Below are positions 1 through 7,071 of a stretch of DNA of 20,961 nt, in pieces. The notes below the pieces were generated by a model. That model searched no databases. It was not told the DNA's origin and was given only the letters and a program-made list of their open reading frames with translations. Position numbers and translations under genes: made by a program. This DNA comes from Oscillibacter sp. (GTDB lineage: Bacteria > Bacillota > Clostridia > Oscillospirales > Oscillospiraceae): positions 1 to 20,961 of the forward strand of contig VSMY01000038.1 in assembly GCA_009773995.1 (NCBI GenBank). Reading direction: 5' to 3'. Each line of letters starts with the position of its first letter. Position 1 is the stretch's first letter.

Positions 1-98
1 ACATGGAGTCGGTGTCGGATTTCCTAGCGGTGAAAGCCACCGACTACATGTTTGCCGTTCAGTTCAAGCGGAGCATGGCGGAACTGGAAAAGGCGTAA
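1..98 (+). CDS. C-terminal fragment of an unidentified protein
   Basis: An open frame runs in from the left edge and stops at TAA 96-98, leaving about 31 visible residues that end in SMAELEKA. The tail looks helical and charged, with no membrane segment and no motif I recognise. A strong terminator follows 13 bases after the stop, which supports this being the true end of a gene and of a transcript. I cannot name the family from so short a tail. An ATG at 3-5 is in frame but is more likely internal, because no ribosome binding site can be seen at the edge. Confidence 0.6.
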   Translation, partial: MESVSDFLAVKATDYMFAVQFKRSMAELEKA

Positions 99-111
99 GT
101 TCAGCCGATCC

Positions 112-142
112 CAGGGGCCGGAATTTCCGGCCCCTGTTTTTT
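112..142 (+). terminator. Rho-independent terminator of the upstream gene
   Basis: A 10-bp perfect stem (CAGGGGCCGG / CCGGCCCCTG) around the loop AATTT is followed by six T residues. It lies 13 bases after the stop codon of the partial gene and isolates the next promoter from read-through. Confidence 0.9.
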
Positions 143-259
143 GATGCCCTGGAGCCGGAAAAGGAATGAAAATTTTGGCATTTCATCCAAAGATTTTACC
201 TGTTCTTTGTGCTAAAATCCGATGCGTCCGGATAGAACCAATTATTTTGCAAAAACTAC

Positions 260-288
260 TTGCAATATAAATACAAATCGTGTAATAT
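260..288 (+). promoter_or_regulatory. Sigma-A promoter of the hemolysin III gene
   Basis: TTGCAA at 260-265 and TAATAT at 283-288 are separated by exactly 17 bases, in an AT-rich stretch (about 230-315) that contrasts with the GC-rich genes. It is the only good match upstream of the gene at 343. The -10 box lies inside the left arm of a long palindrome, so repression by steric blocking is plausible. Confidence 0.7.
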
Positions 289-311
289 AGTTTTACAAAC
301 TAGATTACACG
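279..311 (+). promoter_or_regulatory. 33-bp near-perfect palindrome over the -10 region (operator candidate)
   Basis: The arms are CGTGTAAT (279-286) and ATTACACG (304-311), continued inward by TAGTTT (288-293) and AAACTA (297-302) around a three-base centre TAC. Only the pair 287/303 (A/G) breaks the symmetry. The site covers the -10 box and the expected start of transcription. There is no T tract, and the arms are AT-rich, so a protein operator is more likely than a terminator. Length and symmetry resemble operators of dimeric TetR-type repressors, but no regulator gene is adjacent in this window. Confidence 0.6.
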
Positions 312-342
312 ATATTGACAGCGCAAGCTGGGGAGGAGCGCT

Positions 343-1056
343 ATGGAGGCTGTGTTGACAAAACGGGAATTACAGCGGGCCCGTCTGCGGGCGGTGCGCC
401 GGGCGCAGGTTCAGGCCCGGAACGAGCCTCCCCGGCTGACGGTGGGGGCGGAGGTCTTCAACGCCGTGAGCCATGGGCTGGGGGCCCTGGGCGCGGCGGC
501 GGCGCTGACGCTGCTGCTGGTCCGGTCCCACGGGGCGATGGAGCTGCTGGCCTCCTGCGTCTATGGAATCAGCATGGTGGTGATGATGCTGATGAGCTGC
601 GTCTACCACGCCATGCCCGCCGGATCCCGGGGGAAGCGGGTCTGTCGGAGGTTTGACTATACCTCCATCTACCTGCTCATCGGCGGCACGTTCGCTCCCA
701 TCCTGCTGGTGTACCTGGGCGGAGCCCTGGGCGTGGCCATCTTCTGCGTCCAGTGGGCGGTCATTCTCACCGGCGTGACCCTGGTGATGGCCTTCGGTCC
801 CGGACGCTGGCGGGCCCTGCACTTCACGCTGTACTTCCTCATCGGGTGGAGCGGGCTGGTGTTCCTGCCCCGGATGTACCTCCACAGCCGGACGCTGCTG
901 TGGTTCATCTTCGCGGGAGGGCTGGCCTACACCCTGGGGATGCTCCCCTTCGCGGGAAAGAAAAAGTACGACCACTGTGTCTGGCACGTCTTCGTCCTGG
1001 CGGGGGCGGCCCTCCACTGGCTGGGGATTTACACCCAGATCTACGCCCTCCGCTGA
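343..1056 (+). CDS. trhA: Hemolysin III / TrhA (PAQR-like) membrane protein
   Basis: This 237-residue protein belongs to the hemolysin III/YqfA branch of the adiponectin-receptor superfamily, seven-helix membrane proteins linked to membrane-fluidity homeostasis and suspected to be metal-dependent hydrolases. Visible signatures are NAVSHGLG near residue 40, SCVYHAM near 88 (the S-x3-H motif), FDYTSIYLLIGGTFAP near 104-120, and near the C-terminus HCVWHVFVLAG with a further His (ALHW), matching the conserved H-x3-H metal site. About seven hydrophobic segments follow an Arg-rich cytoplasmic N-terminus. GGGGAGGAG at about 330-338 supports the ATG at 343. It is a single-gene unit between two terminators, with its own promoter and palindrome. 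Length is typical for the family. Haemolytic activity should not be assumed from the name. Confidence 0.92.
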   Translation: MEAVLTKRELQRARLRAVRRAQVQARNEPPRLTVGAEVFNAVSHGLGALGAAAALTLLLVRSHGAMELLASCVYGISMVVMMLMSCVYHAMPAGSRGKRVCRRFDYTSIYLLIGGTFAPILLVYLGGALGVAIFCVQWAVILTGVTLVMAFGPGRWRALHFTLYFLIGWSGLVFLPRMYLHSRTLLWFIFAGGLAYTLGMLPFAGKKKYDHCVWHVFVLAGAALHWLGIYTQIYALR

Positions 1057-1073
1057 CCCAAAGCAAGCCGAAC

Positions 1074-1113
1074 ATCCGGGCTCCATCCTCCTGGGAATGG
1101 AGCCCGGATTTTT
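1074..1113 (+). terminator. Rho-independent terminator after the hemolysin III gene
   Basis: A 13-bp perfect stem (ATCCGGGCTCCAT at 1074-1086 with ATGGAGCCCGGAT at 1097-1109) encloses a 10-base loop and ends in five T residues. It separates the hemolysin III gene from the ATP synthase promoter about 80 bases downstream. Confidence 0.92.
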
Positions 1114-1193
1114 GCGCGCCCTGCCGGCATCAAGGACGCGTTAAAATTTGGGCCGGGAAAGGATTTGCGCAAGCGTTTTCGTTCCTGAAAGAC

Positions 1194-1221
1194 TTGACTT
1201 TTCCGGAGGAGTTACTATAAT
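1194..1221 (+). promoter_or_regulatory. Sigma-A promoter of the ATP synthase operon
   Basis: TTGACT at 1194-1199 and a perfect TATAAT at 1216-1221 are separated by 16 bases. The predicted start near 1228 gives a leader of about 65 bases before atpB. It is the strongest sigma-A match in the window and suits a highly expressed housekeeping operon. Confidence 0.88.
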
Positions 1222-1293
1222 CAAACCGTAACAAATCCACTCCCCTGGTCCGCCGGCCTGGACGGGGGGAGCTTGCGAGAGAGGGGATGCTTG

Positions 1294-2118
1294 ATGAAAG
1301 AACACAAAAAGGGCCTGGCGCTGTGGCTGGCGGCGGTCCTGGCGCTGCTGGCGGGCGCGCTGCTGGCCGAGTCGTCCGGCCGGACGGAGACCGTGAAGGA
1401 GGCTATGCGGGACGCCGTGCTCCACGATGTGAACCGCGTCAGCCTCTTCGGGCTCAAGGAGGTGAACCCAGGGCTGATTTCCGCCTTTACGGTGACGCTG
1501 ATTCTGCTCCTGGCCGCCGCCTGTATCCGGGTTTTCGTGATTCCGAAATTCCAGTACCGGCCGGGGAAATTTCAGATGCTGCTGGAGGAGGCCGTGGGCC
1601 TGTTCAGCGGCATGGCGAAAAACAACAGCCCCCACCGCTGGGGCTTCCTGGGGGCCTATGTCTTCGCCGCCGGGGCCTACATCTTCGTGGGGACGCTCTT
1701 CGAGCTGCTGGGGCTCCAGGCCGTCACGGTCCACGGACACCCCATCACCCTGCCCGCGCCGCTGTCGGACGTGAACGCCGCCATTGCCATGGGGACGCTG
1801 TCCTATCTGGTGATTCTCTCCGGCGGCGTGGCGGAAAACGGCGTGAAGGGCGTGGGGAAGACCCTGAAGGAGTTCTCCCTGCCCATCTCCATGAGCTTCC
1901 GGCTCTTCGGCGCCCTGCTCAGCGGCCTGCTGGTGACGGAGCTGGTGTATTACTACGTAAGCATGAGCTTTGTGGTTCCGGTGGTGGTGGGCGTGCTGTT
2001 CACCCTGCTTCACGCGCTGATTCAGGCCTATGTGCTGACCATGCTGACGGCCCTGTACTACGGCGAGGTGTCCGAGCCCTCCCCGCCGAAGGAGAAGAAA
2101 AAGCGCCGGGCCGCCTGA
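1294..2118 (+). CDS. atpB: F1Fo ATP synthase subunit a
   Basis: This is the membrane stator subunit that forms the ion half-channels against the c-ring. The 274 residues show a first membrane helix near the N-terminus, a helix at about 70, and the conserved block MSFRLFGALLSG in which Arg203 matches the essential Arg210 of E. coli. That is followed by two long C-terminal hydrophobic stretches and a Lys/Arg-rich tail. ATG 1294 is chosen over an in-frame TTG at 1273 because GAGAGGGG ends 7 bases upstream of it. It is the first gene of the operon; no atpI- or atpZ-like gene precedes it. The gap to the c-subunit gene is about 47 bases and contains its own ribosome binding site, consistent with high c-subunit translation. 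Confidence 0.95.
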   Translation: MKEHKKGLALWLAAVLALLAGALLAESSGRTETVKEAMRDAVLHDVNRVSLFGLKEVNPGLISAFTVTLILLLAAACIRVFVIPKFQYRPGKFQMLLEEAVGLFSGMAKNNSPHRWGFLGAYVFAAGAYIFVGTLFELLGLQAVTVHGHPITLPAPLSDVNAAIAMGTLSYLVILSGGVAENGVKGVGKTLKEFSLPISMSFRLFGALLSGLLVTELVYYYVSMSFVVPVVVGVLFTLLHALIQAYVLTMLTALYYGEVSEPSPPKEKKKRRAA

Positions 2119-2165
2119 GCGGGGTCCGGCCGAGGAATTAAGAACATACTGGGAGGTTTTCTGTG

Positions 2166-2522
2166 ATGAACAAGTTTGTAAAGAAGCTGTGGATGCTGGG
2201 CCTGGCGCTGGTGCTGGCGGTTTCCCTGGCCGTGCCCGCCCTGGCGGCGGGGGAGGCGGCGGGAGAGCCCGCCGCCCAGGAGGAGACTCAGGAGGAATCC
2301 TCCGGCGGGAAGACCATGGCCTCCGCCGTGGCCATCGGCCTGGCGGCCCTGGGCGGCGCCCTGGGCATGGGCGTGGCCACCGGCAAGGCGGCGGAGAGCA
2401 TCGGCCGCCAGCCCGAGGCCGAGGGGAAGATCCGCACCACGCTGATGCTGGGCCTGGTCTTCATTGAGACCGCCATCATCTACGCCCTGCTGGTGGTCAT
2501 CCTGATCATCTTCGTGTTGTAA
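2166..2522 (+). CDS. atpE: F1Fo ATP synthase subunit c with signal-peptide-like leader
   Basis: This is the rotor-ring proteolipid. The two-helix hairpin spans residues 52-118. The loop IGRQPEAEGKIR (79-90) is the classical c-subunit polar loop, and the ion-binding carboxylate is Glu101 in FIETAIIY. At 118 residues it is longer than the usual 70-90. The extra N-terminus has KK, a hydrophobic core (8-23) and an ALA|AG cleavage-like site at 27/28, followed by an acidic linker to about residue 49. This would be a signal peptide that leaves the N-terminus outside, as the c hairpin requires. Residue 68, which aligns with the Na+-ligand Gln32 of Ilyobacter c, is Met, arguing for protons. GGGAGG at 2151-2156 serves ATG 2166; GTG 2163 is an in-frame alternative. 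Confidence 0.95.
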   Translation: MNKFVKKLWMLGLALVLAVSLAVPALAAGEAAGEPAAQEETQEESSGGKTMASAVAIGLAALGGALGMGVATGKAAESIGRQPEAEGKIRTTLMLGLVFIETAIIYALLVVILIIFVL

Positions 2523-2527
2523 GGCAG

Positions 2528-3022
2528 GTGGAGGCTGTGAATATCCCCCTGAATATCGACTGGCAGCAGATTCTGCTGCACTGGATGAATCTGGCGATTC
2601 TCACCGGTGGGCTGTACTTCCTGCTCTATAAGCCGGTGAAGCAGTTCATGGAAAAACGGGAAGCCCACTACCGGGCGGTGGAGGAGCAGGCCGCCGGGAA
2701 GCTCCGGGAGGCGGAGGAGCTGAAGGCCGCCTACCAGGCCAAGCTGGACGGGGCGGAGGAGGAGATCCGCCAGGCCCGGGCGAAGTCCCAGGCGGCGGTC
2801 CAGCAGTCCGTGGAGGAGCAGATGGCCCAGGCCAGGCAGATTGTCGCCAAGGCCAAGGAGGAGGCCGCCAGCAGCCGGGAGCAGATCATCCGGGAGTCCC
2901 AGCGGGAGCTGCGGGAACTGACGGTGGCGGCGGTGAAGAAATTAACGGTGAAGGCCGATACGGACCTCTTCGACCAGTTCCTGAATCTGGCGGAGGGAGG
3001 AACGCCCCATGAGGACCACTAG
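2528..3022 (+). CDS. atpF: F1Fo ATP synthase subunit b
   Basis: This is the peripheral stalk subunit, which dimerises and ties the membrane part to F1 through delta. One membrane helix (about residues 15-36, containing NLAILTGGLYFLLYKP) is followed by a long charged coiled coil rich in Ala, Glu, Gln and Lys (40-140), then a C-terminal helix (LFDQFLNLAEG). Its 164 residues are normal length, so it has not absorbed the missing N-terminal domain of delta. The start is uncertain: GTG 2528 gives the longest form, while GTG 2537 has AAGGCAGG 8 bases upstream and yields an N-terminus nearer the family norm (NIPLNIDW). The stop codon lies 14 bases inside the next gene, implying translational coupling. 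Only one b gene is present, so a homodimer is expected. Confidence 0.94.
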   Translation: MEAVNIPLNIDWQQILLHWMNLAILTGGLYFLLYKPVKQFMEKREAHYRAVEEQAAGKLREAEELKAAYQAKLDGAEEEIRQARAKSQAAVQQSVEEQMAQARQIVAKAKEEAASSREQIIRESQRELRELTVAAVKKLTVKADTDLFDQFLNLAEGGTPHEDH

Positions 3023-4763
3023 AGGCTCGCTGACGGCGGAGCTCCGCAGCGCCGTCAAGCCCACGGAGGAACAGCTCCGGCGCTTTGAGAAATTTCTGAC
3101 GGACAAGTACAAGCGGAAAATTCCCCTCCGCTGGGAGGAGGACCCGGCCTTGAAGCAGGGCTTCCGCCTCCAGGTGGGGGCGGACATGTACGACTGGACC
3201 ATGAAGGGCCGGGTTCGGCAGTTCCGGGACTACCTCCGGGGCCTGGAGAGCGGGTCCAACGACATCCTGCCCCTGATGCGCCAGGCGGTGGAGGACTGGA
3301 CCGTGGCCGTGAACCCGGAGGAGATCGGCGAGGTGGTCTCCGTGGACGGCGAGATCGCCGTGGTCAAGGGCCTGGATCACGCTCAATATGGGGAGATTTT
3401 GGTGTTCAACTCCGGCGTGAAGGGCATGGTCCAGGACCTGCGCCGGGACGGCGTCAGCTGCATCCTCTTCGGCAGCGGCGAGGAGGTCTCCGCCGGCGGC
3501 ATGGTCCGCCGGACCTTGAAGACCGCCGGCATGCCGGTGGGCGAGGGCTTCCTGGGCCGGGTGGTGAACGCCCTGGGCGTTCCCGTGGACGGCAAGGGCA
3601 AAATCATGGCGGAGGCCCACCGGCCCATCGAGACCCCGGCCCCCGGAATTTTAGACCGCCAGCCGGTGAATACCCCCATGGAGACGGGCCTTTTGGCCAT
3701 TGACTCCATGTTTCCCATCGGCCGGGGCCAGCGGGAGCTCATCATCGGCGACCGGCAGACGGGAAAGACGGCCATCGCCCTGGACGCCGTCCTGAACCAG
3801 AAGGGGAAGGACGTGGTCTGCATCTACGTGGCCATCGGGCAGAAGGCCAGCAGCGTCGCCCAGATCGTAGAAAACCTGAGCCGCCGGGGGGCCATGGAGT
3901 ACACCGCCGTGGTCACCGCCCCGGCCAGCGCCTCCGCGGCGCTTCAATATATCGCGCCCTACGCGGGCTGCGCCCTGGGAGAGTACTTCATGCGCCAGGG
4001 CCGGGACGTGCTCATCGTCTACGACGACCTGAGCAAGCACGCCATCGCCTACCGGACCTTGAGCCTCCTGCTGGAGCGCTCTCCGGGGCGGGAGGCCTAT
4101 CCCGGCGACGTGTTCTACCTCCACTCCCGCCTGCTGGAGCGGGCGGCCCACCTCTCCGACGAGCTGGGGGGCGGCAGCATGACCGCCCTGCCCATTGTGG
4201 AAACCCAGGCGGGGGACGTGTCCGCCTATATCCCCACCAACATCATCTCCATCACCGACGGGCAGATCTTCCTGGAAAGCGACCTCTTCTTCGCGGGCCA
4301 GCGGCCCGCGGTCAACGTGGGCCTCTCCGTCTCCCGCGTGGGCGGCGACGCCCAGACCAAGGCCATGAAGCAGGCCGTGGGAACCCTCCGGCTGGACCTG
4401 GCTCAGTACCGGGAGATGGAGGTCTTCACCCAGTTTTCCAGCGACCTGGACGACGCAACCAAGCGCCAGCTGACCTACGGCCAGGGCCTGATGCGCCTGC
4501 TGCGTCAGCCCCGGTATGCGCCGCTGTCCCAGCACCAGCAGGTCGTCGTCCTGACGGCCGCCATGGCCCGCGTGTGCCAGGACGTGCCCCTGGAGAAAAT
4601 GGACGCCTTCCGAGCCTATCTGCTGGCGGAGGTGGAGGCGGAGGCCCCGGACCTGTGCAGCCGCATTGACCGCACCGGCCGCTTGACTCCGGAGGACCGG
4701 GAGGAGATTGCCGGCCTGGCGAGGCGGGCCCTGGAGAGCTTCGCCGGAAGGAAGGACGGCTGA
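3009..4763 (+). CDS. atpA: Fused ATP synthase delta C-terminal domain and alpha subunit
   Basis: This 584-residue protein is about 80 residues longer than a normal alpha subunit. Residues 7-77 match the C-terminal domain of delta (OSCP): PTEEQLRRFEKFL, then K-R-K-I, then GFRLQVGADMYDWTMKGRVR, where family members read G-x-x-x-x-x-G-D-x-x-x-D-x-S-x-x-G-R-L. Residues 85-584 are a full alpha: N-terminal helix DILPLMRQAVEDW, beta-barrel, Walker A GDRQTGKT (247-254), QKASSVAQ, YDDLSK, the SVSRVGG block with the arginine finger, and a normal C-terminal helical domain. No separate atpH exists between atpF and this gene, and the N-terminal domain of delta is absent. GGGAGG at 2995-3000 supports ATG 3009. 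Frame and codon use are continuous across the junction, so this is not a frameshift artefact. Confidence 0.93.
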   Translation: MRTTRGSLTAELRSAVKPTEEQLRRFEKFLTDKYKRKIPLRWEEDPALKQGFRLQVGADMYDWTMKGRVRQFRDYLRGLESGSNDILPLMRQAVEDWTVAVNPEEIGEVVSVDGEIAVVKGLDHAQYGEILVFNSGVKGMVQDLRRDGVSCILFGSGEEVSAGGMVRRTLKTAGMPVGEGFLGRVVNALGVPVDGKGKIMAEAHRPIETPAPGILDRQPVNTPMETGLLAIDSMFPIGRGQRELIIGDRQTGKTAIALDAVLNQKGKDVVCIYVAIGQKASSVAQIVENLSRRGAMEYTAVVTAPASASAALQYIAPYAGCALGEYFMRQGRDVLIVYDDLSKHAIAYRTLSLLLERSPGREAYPGDVFYLHSRLLERAAHLSDELGGGSMTALPIVETQAGDVSAYIPTNIISITDGQIFLESDLFFAGQRPAVNVGLSVSRVGGDAQTKAMKQAVGTLRLDLAQYREMEVFTQFSSDLDDATKRQLTYGQGLMRLLRQPRYAPLSQHQQVVVLTAAMARVCQDVPLEKMDAFRAYLLAEVEAEAPDLCSRIDRTGRLTPEDREEIAGLARRALESFAGRKDG

Positions 4764-4764
4764 C

Positions 4765-5661
4765 ATGGCGGGAACCAAGGAGCTCAAGACCCACATCGAG
4801 AGCGTGGGAGAGACCCGGAAAATCACCAACGCCATGTACCTCATCGCCTCCACCAAACTCCGCCGGGCCCGGCAGGAGCTGGACCGGACCCGGCCCTACT
4901 TCGAGGCCCTCCGGGGGGAAATCCGGCGGATTTTCCGCACGGCCTACAACGTGGACAGCCGGTTTTTCTATCCCATCGGCAGCGACGCGCCGCTGAAGGG
5001 GACCTATGGCTGCCTGCTCATCACCGCCGACAAGGGCCTGGCGGGGGCCTATAACCAAAACGCCATCCGGGTGGCCCAGCAGCTTTTGGAGCGGCACCCG
5101 GACACCAAGCTCTTCGTGGTGGGGGAGTACGGGCGGCGGTTTTTCGACCAGCGGAAAATCCCCATTGAGCACAGCTTCCTCTACACCGCCCAGAATCCCA
5201 CCATGGCCCGGGCCCGGGAGATCAGCGCCCTGCTGCTGGACGGCTTCGACCGGGGGGAGCTGAAGGAGATCTACCTCATCTACACGGACATGGAAAGCGC
5301 TATGAGCGCCCAGGCCCGCTCCACCCGCCTGCTGCCCTTCCACCGGACCCACTTCGCCGGAGCCCCGGCGGGGGAGGGGGCCATGACGGAGCGCTTCGAG
5401 TTCTACCCCGACGTGGGAACCGTGCTGAACAGCGTCATGCGGAGCTATGTCACCGGCTTCATCTACAGCGCCCTCATCGACAGCTTCTGCTGTGAGCAGA
5501 ACGCCCGGATGACCGCCATGGACAACGCGGACCGGAACGCGGAAAAGCTCCTGGGGGAGCTGTCCCTCCAGTACAACCGGGTCCGGCAGTCGGCCATCAC
5601 CCAGGAGATTACGGAGATCTCCGCCGGGGCCAGGGCCCAGCGTCAGAAGAAGGGAAGGTAA
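4765..5661 (+). CDS. atpG: F1Fo ATP synthase subunit gamma
   Basis: This is the central rotor shaft of F1. The 298 residues begin with the conserved helix KELKTHIESVGETRKITNAM followed by ASTKLRRA, and end with the conserved C-terminal helix (AMDNADRNAEKLLGEL, then YNRVRQSAITQEITEI). The globular Rossmann-like part between them holds the block ITADKGLAGAYN near residue 90. ATG 4765 is chosen because it begins one base after the alpha stop and GGAAGGAAGG (4747-4756) lies 8 bases upstream; the frame remains open to 4708, but an earlier start would only overlap alpha. Length is typical. Confidence 0.96.
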   Translation: MAGTKELKTHIESVGETRKITNAMYLIASTKLRRARQELDRTRPYFEALRGEIRRIFRTAYNVDSRFFYPIGSDAPLKGTYGCLLITADKGLAGAYNQNAIRVAQQLLERHPDTKLFVVGEYGRRFFDQRKIPIEHSFLYTAQNPTMARAREISALLLDGFDRGELKEIYLIYTDMESAMSAQARSTRLLPFHRTHFAGAPAGEGAMTERFEFYPDVGTVLNSVMRSYVTGFIYSALIDSFCCEQNARMTAMDNADRNAEKLLGELSLQYNRVRQSAITQEITEISAGARAQRQKKGR

Positions 5662-5667
5662 CCGATT

Positions 5668-7071
5668 TTGGAAAGAGGCATTATCGTACAGGTATCCGGT
5701 CCCGTGGTGGACGTGGAAATTCAAAGCGGCGAGCTTCCCCGCCTGCGGGAGGAGCTGACCGTGGAGAAGGACGGCGGCCTCCGGGTAATGGAGGTGGCCC
5801 AGCACATCGGGAAGGGCGTCGTGCGTTGCGTCATGCTCTCCCCCAGCGAGGGCCTGGCCCGGGGCCTGGCCGTGGACGTGCCGGATAGGACCATTGAGGT
5901 CCCCGTGGGCACGGCCACCCTGGGGCGGATGTTCAACGTCCTGGGCCAGCCCATCGACGGCGGCGGCCCGGTGCCGGAGGGCACGCCGAGAAGGAGCATT
6001 TACCGCAAGCCCCCGGCCTTTGACGAGCAGAGCCCGGCGGTGGAGATCCTGGAAACGGGCATCAAGGTCATCGACCTGCTGGAGCCCTATCCCCGTGGGG
6101 GCAAAATCGGCCTCTTCGGCGGCGCGGGCGTGGGCAAGACCGTCCTCATCCAGGAGCTCATCCACAACGTGGCCACGGAGCACGGCGGCTATTCCATTTT
6201 CACCGGCGTGGGAGAGCGAAGCCGGGAGGGCAACGACCTTTGGCGGGAGATGCGGGAGAGCGGCGTCAGCGAGAAGACGGCCCTGGTCTTCGGCCAGATG
6301 AACGAGTCCCCCGGCGTCCGGATGCGGGTGGCCCTGGCGGGGCTGACCATGGCGGAGTACTTCCGGGACAAGGAGCGCAAGGACGTTTTGCTCTTCATCG
6401 ACAACATCTTCCGCTTCGTCCAGGCGGGCAGCGAGGTCTCCACCCTTTTAGGGCGGATGCCCTCCGCCGTGGGCTACCAGCCCACCCTGGCAAATGAGAT
6501 GGGCGAGCTCCAGGAGCGCATCACCTCCACGAAAAACGGCTCCGTCACCTCCGTCCAGGCGGTCTACGTCCCCGCCGACGACCTGACGGACCCGGCCACC
6601 GCCACCACCTTTGCCCATTTGGACGCGACGACGGTGCTGAGCCGGAAAATCTCCGAGCAGGGCATCTACCCGGCGGTGGACCCCCTGGCCTCCTCCTCCC
6701 GGATTTTGGAGGCGGACGTGGTGGGAGAGCGGCACTACCGCATCGCCCGGACCTGCCAGGAGATTCTGGAGAAGTACATGGAGCTCCAGGACATCATCGC
6801 CATTCTGGGCATGGACGAGCTCAGCGAGGAGGACCAGAAGACCGTGGCACGGGCCCGGCGGCTCCAGCGCTTCTTCGCCCAGCCCACCACCGTGGCGGAG
6901 AAGTTCACCGGCATCCCCGGCGTGTACGTCCCCCTGAAGGACACCCTGGAGAGCTTTGAAAGATTAGTGAACGGCGAGCTGGACCAGTACCCGGAGGCGG
7001 CCTTCTACAACGTGGGCACCTGGCGGGACGTGGTGGAGAAGGCGAAGAAGTTGGAGGCGGGCGAGGCGTGA
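5668..7071 (+). CDS. atpD: F1Fo ATP synthase subunit beta
   Basis: This is the catalytic subunit of F1, making or hydrolysing ATP at three alternating sites. Its 467 residues contain GIIVQVSGPVVDVE at the N-terminus, Walker A GGAGVGKT (151-158), the catalytic GVGERSREGNDL block with its Glu-Arg pair, Walker B LLFIDNIFRF, and the DELSEED lever at 383-389. The start is TTG at 5668, with AAGGGAAGG (5650-5658) 9 bases upstream; no ATG lies at the expected N-terminus. It follows gamma by 6 bases and its stop overlaps the epsilon start (TGATG). All catalytic residues I can check are present, so it should be active. Confidence 0.97.
   Translation: MERGIIVQVSGPVVDVEIQSGELPRLREELTVEKDGGLRVMEVAQHIGKGVVRCVMLSPSEGLARGLAVDVPDRTIEVPVGTATLGRMFNVLGQPIDGGGPVPEGTPRRSIYRKPPAFDEQSPAVEILETGIKVIDLLEPYPRGGKIGLFGGAGVGKTVLIQELIHNVATEHGGYSIFTGVGERSREGNDLWREMRESGVSEKTALVFGQMNESPGVRMRVALAGLTMAEYFRDKERKDVLLFIDNIFRFVQAGSEVSTLLGRMPSAVGYQPTLANEMGELQERITSTKNGSVTSVQAVYVPADDLTDPATATTFAHLDATTVLSRKISEQGIYPAVDPLASSSRILEADVVGERHYRIARTCQEILEKYMELQDIIAILGMDELSEEDQKTVARARRLQRFFAQPTTVAEKFTGIPGVYVPLKDTLESFERLVNGELDQYPEAAFYNVGTWRDVVEKAKKLEAGEA

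Noticed and set aside
1165..1185. Catabolite-response (cre)-like string AAGCGTTTTC upstream of the ATP synthase promoter.
   Set aside because: Several fixed positions of the cre consensus are wrong and the symmetry is poor.
1211..1232. GTTAC / GTAAC inverted repeat around the ATP synthase -10 box.
   Set aside because: Arms of five bases with a 12-base gap are expected by chance.
4426..6183. A 585-codon open frame on the minus strand opposite alpha, gamma and beta.
   Set aside because: It is rich in Gly, His, Pro, Leu and Ala with no domain pattern, and it lies antisense to three certain ATP synthase genes. High GC leaves such frames open by chance. The same applies to 3651-4856 and 2886-3620.
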